From NCBI GenBank assembly GCA_000708835.1, contig DF237283.1, positions 37,332 to 101,331 on the forward strand: a stretch of 64,000 nucleotides of DNA, written 5' to 3'. Under the pieces are notes generated by a model that was not told the origin of the DNA, did not search any database, and was given only the letters and a program-made list of their open reading frames with translations. The position numbers and the translations under genes were made by a program. This DNA comes from Klebsormidium nitens. Lineage: Eukaryota; Streptophyta; Klebsormidiophyceae; Klebsormidiales; Klebsormidiaceae. Below, piece after piece: positions 47,001 to 55,878 of this stretch (position 1 is the first letter of the stretch; each line of letters starts with the position of its first letter).

Positions 47001-50000
47001 CCAAAAGCAGCTGGCGCTCCTCAATCCAGGAGAGCTCCATTCCTTTCAAAGACGCAACCGATAACACACACGTGTCCTCTTGCTCACTAATGTAAGAACG
47101 TATCCGGCCTCAATCCGCCTCACTCGAAAACCGCCAAAGAGGAAGGGTGTGAACGGACCAGTCTCGCCGCTCACCTTGCGAGGGCTCCGCCGCCTTCCCG
47201 GCCGAGATAACCGAGCAAGATTTAGAACCGTCTAGCAATAACCTCTCCACCAGTATAAGAGCGTTTCGGACCGCTTCAAAGGAAGCTTCGCTACATAACA
47301 ATCACTGACCTTGTGAGGGCTCCGCCGCCTTCCCGGCCGAGATCACCCGACGCGACTCGAAGAGCGAAAAAGTGTGGAATTGCTTCAGACGGATGATCCC
47401 CGCGAGCTCCTCGACAGCCTCCGCGACGGTGGTCGTCATGTCGTACGTCAGCTCCTCGAACGTGTCGTCCAGGAAGAAGGCGATGGTCGTCAGGTGCTTC
47501 CGCTCCTGCGGGACAGACAGACCTTTAGTTTAAGTCTATAGTCCTAGGTAGGATATGGTCATAACCCGGCGAACGGGTGGGGTTACTTCGGGGATTACGG
47601 TGGGTACGGGTGTCGGAGCGGGTGTATAAGTCGGTTTAGGTTTAGGTTTGTCACATGAATTTCCTCGGGGACTGTATCGTACCTGGACTATGGGAGTATG
47701 CGGGACAGTCGGTCGGCAGGCACTTGTGAATTATGACCCATTAGATTTGCAGGGCATACCGGCCGACTGTGTTTACCCAACTTGAAGCCGCGAATCCCAT
47801 CCATTCACTTCCTTGGGAACCAACCTGGCGGACCTGAATGAAGGTGGCGAGGCAAAGAACAACCAACTTGGGAGTGAGCTGCCGAAACCCACCCGCACAC
47901 ACATGATTTGTCCCAAAGTGTCTCCATTTTGAAGGCCCCAGAGCTTGAACTGCAACTCCTAAAACTGACCTTGAGCGCATCGACCTCTTCCGCCGTCGGC
48001 ACGACCTTTCGGGGCCCCGCCTTGACGGAGCGCTTCAGGGTCTGCCACGTGGCAAGCGCCGCCGTCCGGATCTCGGGGTCAAGGTTCTGGTCGTGCGCGT
48101 GCTCGTGGACAAACTCGGAGATGTAACCCGCGAGCTCCTTCCCGGGGGGCATGGCGGCGCCGATGAGGTTGAGGAGCTCCCATGCGCGCAGGGAGGAGAG
48201 CCTGCACCCAAGGAATGAAGGATTGTCATCGTCTGAACAAACGAAGAATGTGACGGCGCTGAGCGAAGGGGAATGGGGTTCATTCCGGGAGCCATGAAGC
48301 GGCAATAAGTTGAGGAGCACCCAGGCACGCAAAGAAGAGAGCGTGCACCGGAGATATTGGGGTCGATCCCCAATTTGTCATTCCCCGAAGAGACGAAGTA
48401 TTCACGGGGCTAAGCAGAAAAGCGAATCCGTTCCTGGGTCTAGGAGGCAGCGACGAGGTGGAGAAGTTCCTAGGCACGCAGTGAACTTAGCCTGCATGAG
48501 GTTGGGACGTGGAGCCAGCGGACTGCAAAAGGAATCTGTTCTTCGAGGCCAACATTGAGACTACGCATGAGGACGCTAGACGCTTAATAAACCTGATATT
48601 TCAAGGCAGTAGATACGCATCGGGATTGTTCCGCAACCCTTCTGTGCGCTGCACCAAGAGCCCGTTGCGCAGCTCCAGGCGCCTCAGCGTGTGGTCGCAC
48701 AGCTCACGACGAGACCCTAAGCCTTTTCGGCAGTCTCGAAACCCGAAGATTCTTAGATCCATGAGACGAGCCGAACGGCACTTAGGTACGCAAAGCTTAC
48801 TGGTGGGGTGAGCCTTTCAGTTGCTGCGTGAGCTGCGTGAATAGCTCTTTGCGTAGCTCCGTGTGTTACGCAGCTCATGCAAGCTCTACCTTTCAGATCT
48901 CCCAAGATCTTGGCCCACTGACAAACTGAACTTACGAGAGCAACAACTCTTCAAAGCACTGTGCGGGTTGTTCCGCAGTGGCTCCGTGGGCCGCGCAGAA
49001 CGCGTTTTGCTTTACTCCAAGCGTCGCAGCGTGTACTTTTACGACTCACGAGAAACCCTAAGGCTTCCGAATTCGTCGGAAGACCCGAACATGCTTCCCA
49101 CATATTTTCAAAAAGCCGAGACATAAAAGAAACGCGAGCCTTACCGGTGGGGGTTGTTCCGCAGCTGCTTCGTGAGCTGCGCGAACAGCTCATCGCGCAG
49201 CTCCAGGCGGCGCAGCGTGTGCTTGTACAGCTTGAGCACCAGCTGCGTGCGCTCTGCTTCCGTGAGGTCAGCCCCGCCCTGCCCGATGTACTTGAGGATG
49301 ATCAGGAACATCTTGACCGCGCGACTCGCCAAGTCGCTGCTCATCCTAGTTAGCGACGTCGGGATTGGGTCCTGCAGGGGGAGGGGCAGCGAAGGGTTTG
49401 GAACAGCTGCGGGTTGTGGTGGCCGGATGTGACGGATCTTTACAGGAGTTGTGAGCAGGGCGAGGGCGAGCAAAAAGGACAGAACGAGAAACACAAGACG
49501 ATTGACAATTACATCTACTGCGTACCTAAGCCAGGCGGGAATTGGAGCTGCTTGAAAACCTATCCCGCTGCTTACAGCGTGCAATATGCATTTTGACAGC
49601 TGCAGGTCAAGCTGTCCAGCCGAGAGCAGGTAGAGCAACAGCTGTCAATCAGCTGTTCGATCTTATTTGACGAAACGCACCCGGCTGACAGCTGGCAATT
49701 CGTCGTTCTGGCTTTGATCAGCTGACGACAACCAAAGATAGCTGTGCAGAAGTGCCAAGAACACAGGGACGATATCCTAGAAGGGCGTGGTAGATGGAGA
49801 GGGGTTGGGGTCAATCCAAACTATGTTCTGACCCTCGTCGTTTCTTCTTCGATGTCGTTTATCAGCAGTTCTTTGACGCTCACCTTTGAGAAAGACAGCA
49901 TGTCCTCCACGGTAAAAGCGGCATTGCTCGACGGGTCCTTCTTGCGGCTGAACAGCGACCTCCGGCCCCCTTGCTTCTGAAGAAGCCGTAAAAACGCCTC

Positions 50001-52202
50001 CACCTGCATTGATTGAAGGTGTTCAATTTCGCGCCTATTTCAATCGTGCCAGGACTGTATGCTTTTCTAGCTTGTTTCCTTTTCGAATTAGGATAGAAAG
50101 AGAAAAGAATCTCAAGCTCAATTGCCTCCTTGACCTCGTCATGCCGACAATGTGGAGGCCAGTGTACTTGCCGGGCGGAAAAGAAGTAACGTTGATTTAC
50201 CTTGAAAAGAAGCAGCTGTCACCGTTGTGCTCCTTAAGGAAGCGACAGCTGTTCAGAAAAGGAAGTCGCAAAGTGGACTGACAAAACACCAGGACGACAC
50301 CTTTGGTTCTCAACATTTCTGAACGCATGGCACAGTATAAAGGTGTCTCACCTGGAACTTTTCCAGGATCGGCAAGTTCGTGACCTCGGCAGCGGCGGCC
50401 GATGTGAAGGTGCCCCTCTGCGGCGACGCGTACTGAGAGCTGTCGATCGTCTTTTCCTCAACATCGCTGTCCTCGTCTGCGTTGTTCGAGTCCCTCCGGC
50501 TCGCAATTCTGAAGCGGAGAGCAAAAACCGTGTTCAATTCTCTTAAGAAGAACGGTGCTTCCTCTTGGGGGCCATGCTTGTTGGAGGAACTTCTGTACAC
50601 CTTGCGTTCTGAGAGTCCACGAAGATGTGAAACCATGCGGCTACCAAGCCGGTCGCTTTTCGGATAAACCTTCAGAAAGACTCGTAAAAAAGATTTGCCC
50701 CTGTGTTCCAATTGAGGCACTGACTGGTGCAAACTTTTGTCCCTTTTGTTGTCGATCAATAGAGGTGTTGTTAGATGTGACCTTGTAGTGAGTGCTGCCC
50801 CTTCGTGCTGTAACTGCCAATGATATTTAGCCATGTTTCAAAAACGGAAAGTGATTTGAGAGAGCTCGCAGACCAGGTTCTCAAGAATGGTCATCACCGT
50901 GCTTTCAACTGAATTCTAAAAAAAGCTGGCGCCAAGAAGGGCGTGCAATCCGCGACGTGGGCCCAACAACCCAGAACTTGCAAAGTCTGGTTCACAGCCA
51001 TGAACGCACAACTCAGGATCCAGTATTATCAACTTCCGAGGACAGGTTACCCTTGAAAGATGGGACAACCATGCTACCCGACCCAGAGCAGGTTTAAGCC
51101 ATCGTTTTCCACAAATCCTCGTTCCATGCGAGAATGTCGAGGCCAGTGGAAGGGCCACCAAGGGGCTCGGCAAAAAGCCACTATCCAGAGATCTGTCGAT
51201 TGCCACTTTCTAGTTCATGTACTGCTCTTTCGAAGCTTGAAGGAATACTCCCAAAGAAGCAGAGCTTCCGAAAAAGCCGAAAAGGAACAAGCGAAGGTAA
51301 AAGGCACTGTGAGACTGCTCCACACGCAAGCAAGTCCCTGCTTTAACACACCGTTGCGAAACATGTAATGCCACCTGTCAATGCTGGCAATCTGACTACA
51401 GACTTTGGGCTTCAGTTGAGTTTGCCAGCACCATGAGGTACCACAAGGGTCTTTGAGGGTCGTCAGAGCCTGCTAATGCTATTTCAACACGTGTACTTCT
51501 TGAAGAAGCCCGACTTTCAACCGATAGACACAGGATGCACTCGAAATGCTGCCGTTTCAATGTCAGGCGAATGATTTTGAGCCAGAGGGCCTGACAGCAA
51601 TCTCAGAAAGTGCCCCTTGCACAGGCTATTGAAAGTCGTCACGTCAATGATACAAAAGCGACTGTACAACGTGGTTGAATCATCTCTTTGAAGAAAGGGA
51701 AATCCAACAAACAATTGACCAAAAACAAGAGTATTGAGGGGAGCATCTTATCTATTGTAAGTTGTACTGCTCCTTGAACAGAACTAGGTGCCCTAGTTTG
51801 TAGGAACCAGAAGAAGCATCGACAGCACGCCATGGGGAGGCTTTGGAGTTCAAAGAAGCGACAATTGTCAAGCAAGCAGTCATATCATTCTTGCAGAATG
51901 AACAAGGATCCGCTTTCAACTGCCAGAATTCAAGAAAGTTCAGAGCCCCAACGTAAGTGTCAGGACTCAGCAGAGTTTGCTGTGATGTGGGAGGCAAATT
52001 AGGGTTCAACTTACGGAGTGACTTCAAGTTCGCTCTCATCCGACAACTCTGAGCCCCCATTCAGGCTGATGCGGGACCCATTCGGAGTCATCTCCTCCAG
52101 ATCTCTAGGGCTTTTCATCTTCCCGGGCGTCGCTTCCCCATTGCTGAGTCCGGGGTCTGACCCAACATCGATAGAGAGAGACATCGCCATGGCCGGGGGC
52201 AT
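35042..52202 (-). CDS. KCBP: Kinesin-like calmodulin-binding protein (kinesin-14, MyTH4-FERM-coiled coil-motor)
   Basis: Twenty-two exons close in frame (about 1369 codons): 52202-52015, 50508-50352, 50003-49884, 49371-49145, 48201-47970, 47505-47310, 46500-46316, 45892-45777, 45378-45276, 44971-44819, 44155-43953, 43332-43128, 42668-42504, 42191-41931, 41328-41191, 40653-40459, 39680-39554, 38797-38595, 37745-37539, 36814-36470, 35787-35664, 35301-35042. MyTH4 starts near residue 155 ([19 protein letters not shown]), then FERM ([39 protein letters not shown]), Ala-rich linkers and coiled coil to about 990. The motor follows with P-loop [16 protein letters not shown] and DLAGSE. The tail [20 protein letters not shown] is the calmodulin-binding helix, with [10 protein letters not shown] after it. 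It is a minus-end motor that links microtubules and actin under Ca2+/calmodulin control. The gene is complete and looks functional. Confidence 0.96.
36172..36412 (-). repeat. Two copies of the 3' end of KCBP exon 20 in intron 20
   Basis: The true exon end (36470-36540) encodes [19 protein letters not shown]. Copies lie at 36345-36412 (still reading [20 protein letters not shown]) and 36172-36238 (frame lost). Both keep the exon's direction and both share an extra tail (plus-strand AAAGCCAGCCTTGAT or AACCCAGCCTTGAT), so they descend from one another or from a common unit that included intron DNA. Confidence 0.9.
36900..37295 (-). repeat. Three copies of the 5' start of KCBP exon 20 in intron 19
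   Basis: The true exon start (36750-36820) encodes [18 protein letters not shown]. Decayed copies lie at about 36900-36970, 37088-37145 and 37255-37295. On the plus strand they keep GGGCTCCTTG-AGGCCTTCTT-GGCAGCAGCA. The first two also keep the TTGTC(C)TG that marks the acceptor junction. Confidence 0.85.
37836..38098 (-). repeat. Two copies of the P-loop exon start (exon 19) in intron 18
   Basis: The true exon 19 start (37664-37748) carries the acceptor and the P-loop code. A very similar copy lies at 37836-37918, including the CTGCAAA acceptor and the [10 protein letters not shown] code. A more decayed copy at 38019-38098 still reads [20 protein letters not shown]. The first is so close that it could be mis-spliced or counted as an alternative exon. 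Confidence 0.9.
38426..38465 (-). repeat. Copy of the 3' end of KCBP exon 18 in intron 18
   Basis: Plus-strand CGCCCCCAACCTCGGCGTCC, then TCAA, matches the true exon end at 38585-38615 (CGCCCACCTTGGTGTCCTCG). The donor position is kept in rough form. A lead-in of CAGCAnAnCCGCC is also shared. Confidence 0.65.
38823..38998 (-). repeat. Two copies of the 5' start of KCBP exon 18 in intron 17
   Basis: The true start (38737-38805) encodes [20 protein letters not shown]. Copy one (38823-38858) keeps acceptor CTGCAG and the MKGK code. Copy two (38915-38998) covers about 80 bases: the [10 protein letters not shown] region, the cagaacacgcggat string and the same acceptor. Each acceptor is followed by the same intron string (GAGAACAAGAAAnTTGAGAG or close). 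Confidence 0.9.
40150..40350 (-). repeat. Two copies of the 3' end of KCBP exon 16 in intron 16
   Basis: The true end (40455-40500) encodes [10 protein letters not shown] with donor GTGAGT. Copies lie at 40304-40350 (plus-strand CTCCTCCATTTCCCGCAGCT, then CGTCCACTTCCTTGG) and about 40150-40200 (CTTCACCTCGCGCAGGTCGT, then CCAGTACCTTG). The nearer copy is the better preserved. Confidence 0.8.
40765..40826 (-). repeat. Copy of the 5' start of KCBP exon 16 in intron 15
   Basis: Plus-strand TCGTCGCGCTCTGCCAAGCA, then CTTCGTCTCCGGCGTCTTGC, repeats the true start at 40608-40657 (TCATCACGCTCCGCCAAATA, then CTTCGTCTCCAGCGCCTTGC). The acceptor-side CTCTG follows in both. Confidence 0.85.
42760..42835 (-). 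repeat. Copy of the 5' start of KCBP exon 13 in intron 12
   Basis: The true start (42615-42680) encodes [13 protein letters not shown]. The copy reads [18 protein letters not shown] in the same frame and direction and shares the intron string AGAACGnnAACAAA beyond the junction. A protein-level match this good suggests a fairly recent duplication. Confidence 0.88.
43453..43755 (-). repeat. Three copies of the 5' start of KCBP exon 12 in intron 11
   Basis: The true junction (43300-43340) reads on the plus strand CGCCTGCGCTGCCCGGGTTC, then TTGCATACCTGCAA. Copies lie at 43453-43497, 43611-43655 and 43712-43755, each with CCCGGGTCCTTGCATA or CCTGGGTCCTTGCATA. The second keeps an intact acceptor (ACCTGCAAG), so in-frame use (RYARTRAA) is conceivable. 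Confidence 0.92.
44231..44440 (-). repeat. Two copies of the 5' start of KCBP exon 11 in intron 10
   Basis: The true start (44087-44157) encodes [19 protein letters not shown]. Copies at about 44240-44300 and 44377-44440 keep GAGTGGAGGTACT or CAGTAGAGGTACTC and ACCGG-CGGAAGAA or ACCGGCCTGAAAA. Both frames are broken. Confidence 0.82.
45113..45155 (-). repeat. Copy of the 5' start of KCBP exon 10 in intron 9
   Basis: Plus-strand GCGCTCATCCTTGCCAAGGT against GCGTCGTCCTTGCCAAGATG at the true start (44948-44975), which encodes IHLGKDDAR. It is short but lies in the expected place and direction. Confidence 0.6.
45985..46022 (-). repeat. Copy of the 5' start of KCBP exon 8 in intron 7
   Basis: Plus-strand AGCAGGCAGTAAGGCTGGGC, then TTGGAGAAGG, against AGCAGGTAGTCGTGCTGGGC, then CTGGAGAA, at the true start (45875-45903). 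The acceptor AG is kept (minus-strand CTCCAAG against CTCCAG). Confidence 0.7.
46872..47230 (-). repeat. Two copies of the 3' end of KCBP exon 6 in intron 6
   Basis: The true end (47305-47385) encodes [19 protein letters not shown]. The nearer copy (47159-47232) still reads [12 protein letters not shown] with a good donor (GTGAGC). The farther one (46872-46950) reads [18 protein letters not shown]. Both are followed by GAACGGACCAGTCTnGCCGC, so a unit of about 290 bases including intron DNA was duplicated. Confidence 0.92.
47572..47640 (+). repeat. Dispersed ~60-bp GGTGGGTACG element, copy 3
   Basis: ACGGGTGGGGTTACTTCGGG, then GATTACGGTGGGTACGGGTG and CGGAGCGGGTG, inside KCBP intron 5. It matches copy 2 best, including the lead-in and an AGTCGGTTTAGG or CGTAGGGTTTGAG tail. 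Confidence 0.6.
48293..48500 (-). repeat. Two copies of the 5' start of KCBP exon 5 plus intron in intron 4
   Basis: The true junction (48160-48210) on the plus strand runs GATGAGGTTGAGGAGCTCCC, then ATGCGCGCAGGGAGGAGAGC, then CTGCA. Copy one (48300-48345) and copy two (48440-48495) repeat it, and the DNA between them repeats the flanking intron (GTCATTCCCCGAAGAGACGA against GTCATCGTCTGAACAAACGA). The unit is about 140 bases, arranged in tandem with the true exon start at one end. Confidence 0.9.
48621..49045 (-). repeat. Three copies of the 3' end of KCBP exon 4 in intron 4
   Basis: The true end (49145-49245) encodes [20 protein letters not shown]. Copies lie at 48960-49045 (plus-strand GGGTTGTTCCGCAGTGGCTC, later CGTCGCAGCGTGTAC), 48797-48870 (keeping CTTACTGGTGGGG at the donor, then GTTGCTGCGTGAGCTGCGTG) and 48621-48712 (TTGCGCAGCTCCAGGCGCCT, then CAGCGTGTGG). 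The farthest keeps more exon sequence than the middle one. Confidence 0.92.
49590..49750. repeat. Cluster of CAGCTG boxes with small hairpins in KCBP intron 3
   Basis: CAGCTG occurs at about 49598, 49639, 49650, 49689 and 49719, five times in some 125 bases. Neighbouring GACAGCT and AGCTGTC blocks can pair (for example GACAGCTGCAGG against CAAGCTGTC). Whether this is a decayed short repeat or a binding-site cluster cannot be told. Confidence 0.5.
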
Positions 52203-55200
52203 ATCACAAACCCCTTTCCTGACTGAATTCAGCCCCCTGAAAACACACCCAACGGGCTGGGTCGAAGTGACCAGCAGCGTCTAAACCCTATTTCTCATTT
52301 GTGTACCCAACTGCCTCGATTCAATTCTTTGGCTATAAAGGACATGTCAGCATGTACTGCGGAAGGGTCCCAGCCTATCTTCCAGGAGGAGGGGTCATTG
52401 GCTGCAGAATGTTAATTGTCAAGTCTAGCCATACCAATGACAAACGCGTCCGCAGGAATTGCCGCCTGCATGTTCTCTCTTGATCCAGATACCCATCAAG
52501 AAAGCATCCTTCGCGTAATGCATGCCTGGAAGGCGGCCAGCCAATCATAGGGATGACACCGCACAATGCACACCAGCGCAGGCCAAGTCTGACGCACCAG
52601 CTAGGATTCAGGAAGACGAACGAACGATTTGAAAGTTCGTCTTCCTCCTTTCTTGAACGCCTACTTTCAGGGCCCTGTTTGGAAGCGCGTGGCAACCTTG
52701 ATGCCGGTATCACCGTCAGAATTGTGACAGATCTTGCCGGCACAAGGCCCCGTTTGACTTCAACAGCAGTCAACAGGCGTTACGTCACCATCTCGTGCGT
52801 AGAGCTATTTGCTCCTGCCTGCACCGTGTTACGAACGAGCGTAACGCAGCTGCTCGCCGCGCGCGCGCTGTCGTGCTTACGCGAGCAGGTCAGGACAGTC
52901 TAGGTTTTCACACTTTTCGCGATGAGTACCAATTCGCCCCGTGAGCGGATAATTTTCGCGTGCGGAGCGGACAAGATTTGCCGTCGCAAGACGTCGTGTG
53001 AACGCGCCCGGTGCGTACTTCGCACCTTCTGCAGGGTGCAGCGAATGGCTCCCCGTCGATCTTGGCCAGCGCACTGCATGTGCGGCGCACAGAAAATGTC
53101 GGAGAGGTCCAATTTCCAATCAGCAACGGCTGAAGTTGAGCCGTCCCTCCCTTCCTGAGCTGTTGCGAGGCTTCCTTTTCTTCCTTGGAGCTCCCCAACC
53201 CTTCACTGCTCCCCTGGGAGGGCGGGGGGCACTTGCCGGTCAGAGGCGTCCCCTGCGGCGGTGCATTTGCTTTTCACCAGAGGTTTGGGACCATCAAAGA
53301 TCTTGCCTGACTCCAATTGATGGGGGCAGCCAATCCAACGGCAGCGCTCTGCCCCCTGTAGCTGCACCAGACTGCAATCGGTGAGTTAACACTAATGCAA
53401 AGCGTTTCCATGCCCCAGATAAAGTGAAAAGTCTGAAACTGCTGTATCTGCTGTTTCCATGCAGTGACCTTTGGAAGCTCTGGATCCAAGTAATGCTTTT
53501 GAGCAGAATCCTGATGCGTGACCAGTGGAGCATTGGCTTGAGGAACGGGTTGGGTAAACTTGCGCTTGCTCAGATCTTTTGCAGACATTGTCGTGTCTTG
53601 TTGAACTGTACTTGCCCAGCATGTCGGCTTCCCGGTCGGAAGGGCAACGAGTGCATCCCTGCAGTATTTAGGTATTGGTTGGGGTTTCCCCCATGCTGGT
53701 GCCTTTGCTTTCTTCAGCAGATTGTCTGCAGGACACTGGCCATACACTAAGCAGTCTTCAATCGAAATGAAGGCTGGTAGCTTTGCCGTACTTTTACCTT
53801 TATCACAACAGAAGGTGCTCAATGCAAGCGCCCCGTCAAGATTCTGCCCTTCTTTCTGACAAGCATCACCGCCTCTGTTGTCATCTACCCACGGTGATGT
53901 GTGCGGGCTCTAAGAACCATAGGGTTGACACCTTCATCAATTCCAGCAGTCCTGGTACATCTGGATCTGTCCCGTCACGCATGTGCAATGTGCTGGTGTA
54001 CATTGCATTCTTGGAGCAGGTCTGAGCAGACGCATCATTCGCCTTTCATCTGAGCAGTTGGTAACTCTTGAGGGTTTATTGTGAACGTGGATGCTCATGA
54101 CGAATTGCTCAGTCTTTCTCAGTCCCATTCGTTCCTCTGCTCGCAGCGTCGGTCTCCATGCCTGCCTCTTATTCTGTCTAACCTCTCTTTGAGATTGTTC
54201 CCTGTTCCTTCACCGGTTCTTGTTGACGGGGCAGTCTCGCAGAATTTCATTGTATCTGTTGTGGTCATCTAATTGCAATCTGCACATCCAGCCCTCTGTG
54301 CGTCTTTGCATGCCACCTTTCAGCGCTCCGGGAACGGCTGCTCGTGATCTGTTCAGCTCTCATCTCTTCCAACAGTTGGATAGTCAAGACTGTGTCCCAG
54401 TGCTTGATCTGCTAGAATGTTTGTGGCCAATGTGTGAGTCCTGAGCTCTCTCGGTGTCTCCTTGGCACTTGGTAAAGTTACAGGGTGCCTGGTCTTGTCA
54501 TCCCTTTTCGGTATATGCTTCCGTCCTGCTGCGGATAGAACTCTGCTCCTGAATTCCCCTTGGTTGATTCGTGCTTGGTGCAGGTCTTTGCTTTTGGCTG
54601 TTTTCATTGAAAGGACTCCCCTTGTTTGCAATGTTTGCTGCTGAGCTCAGCAGACACCATCCTACGGTCGGCCTGGATTGCTTACAAGGAAGGAGATGTA
54701 GCAGTGCTTCCGGCGTATGCCTCTTTTGACAGTCTCACATCGTCAAGTCGTAGCTATGCTTCCAAGTATGAGCAATGCCTTCGATAACGGGCAAAGAGCC
54801 AGGATGTCTGGCTTGTTTCCAGTGGCTGAAGTGGAAGAAAGTAGAAGCTCCTGCTTGCACTACAATTCTCTGCTCCGGCTACTTCGCAATTGGCCTGCTT
54901 GCAGTTCCGTCAAATCTGATTTTATGCAGAATTGGTTCTCACCCGGGATCGTCCTTTACCAGGGTTTCTCGTTTCCACCTATGATGCAACAGCTACCTAC
55001 ATTCTTGGATGGCGTCTCAACATAAGGTCCGGCAACATTCAGCTCATTTTGCCGGGGCCATCTTTGGTGGAAGGAATACGTTGCCGCCTGAACTCCGCAA
55101 TTGAGCGGTGGGAGCCCTGTTATAGTTTTACAAATAGCAAGAATGAGTCAATCAGGGTTGCGCTCATTCCGTTTTGCTGAATTGTAAATGAATCTGTCTT

Positions 55201-55878
55201 GAAGGCATTTTGCTGATGCTTGTTCATGGCCTACAAATATGGGACTGATCAATCTGACTCATCATTGGAATGGACTTCAATTGGTTGTCTGCGGTCCCTG
55301 CGATTTGGAAATGAGTGTTGAGAACTTCTCAACAACGCTAAGCCAATGTCTGCGAGCTTTTCTTTGTTCCGTTGAACACAAACAGATAAGCGTCTGGTCA
55401 CGACTATTCTTGAAGGATTATCATCTGAGTCTCTCTGTGTGTCAAACTTCTCTACGGTGTGAGGAAGTCGTGAGAGGCTGAGAATAAAGAAAGCTTATTG
55501 GCCTCGGAGCAGAGCTTTGCCTGCAATGACGTTCTAGTCAGCCCTTCTTGCTTGAACTGATTTCTGCACACAAGTGAGACAAATGAGACCATGGATGATG
55601 GCCTAGGTTCCAAAGAGTCCAAGAAATGAGAGGAAGTAGTAGTATAGAAAGGGACCTTCTAAAACCACTGGCTTGACTAAGTCAGGAAGTTCATTTAGTG
55701 GATCCTCAACAAAAGAGTATGAATCAGGATTTTTGCCAGGTTCTAACCGGGTCATCTACCTCCCCATTTGCAGATGGACTCAACAGAACCAGCCGCCAGA
55801 TCGCGCCCCATGTCTGCCAAAACGGAGGCGAAGAATCCCCCGTCCCCTCCCCCCTGCCTCCGCTAGAGCCAGCCAAAC
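52203..55878. other. Region between the divergent KCBP and GATA-RING genes
   Basis: This 3.7-kb region must carry both promoters. It is AT-richer from 53400 on and has only short frames with no known domain (for example 52922-53158 and 53274-53822). A plausible donor near 53379 (GCAATCGGTGAGTT) and the acceptor at 55764-55773 hint at a non-coding leader exon and long 5' intron for the GATA-RING gene. This is inference. Confidence 0.5.
55774..55866 (+). other. Upstream open reading frame before the GATA-RING start
   Basis: Directly after an acceptor-like TTTGCAG, an ATG opens a 30-codon frame (MDSTEPAARSRPMSAK and on). It ends in TAG at 55864, only 12 bases before and in frame with the main ATG at 55879. 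It could be a regulatory uORF, or the true N-terminus cut off by one nonsense change or sequencing error. Confidence 0.5.

Noticed and set aside
52922-53158. Cys-rich plus-strand frame of 78 codons
   Set aside because: Irregular Cys spacing, no known small-protein family, and it lies in a shared upstream region.
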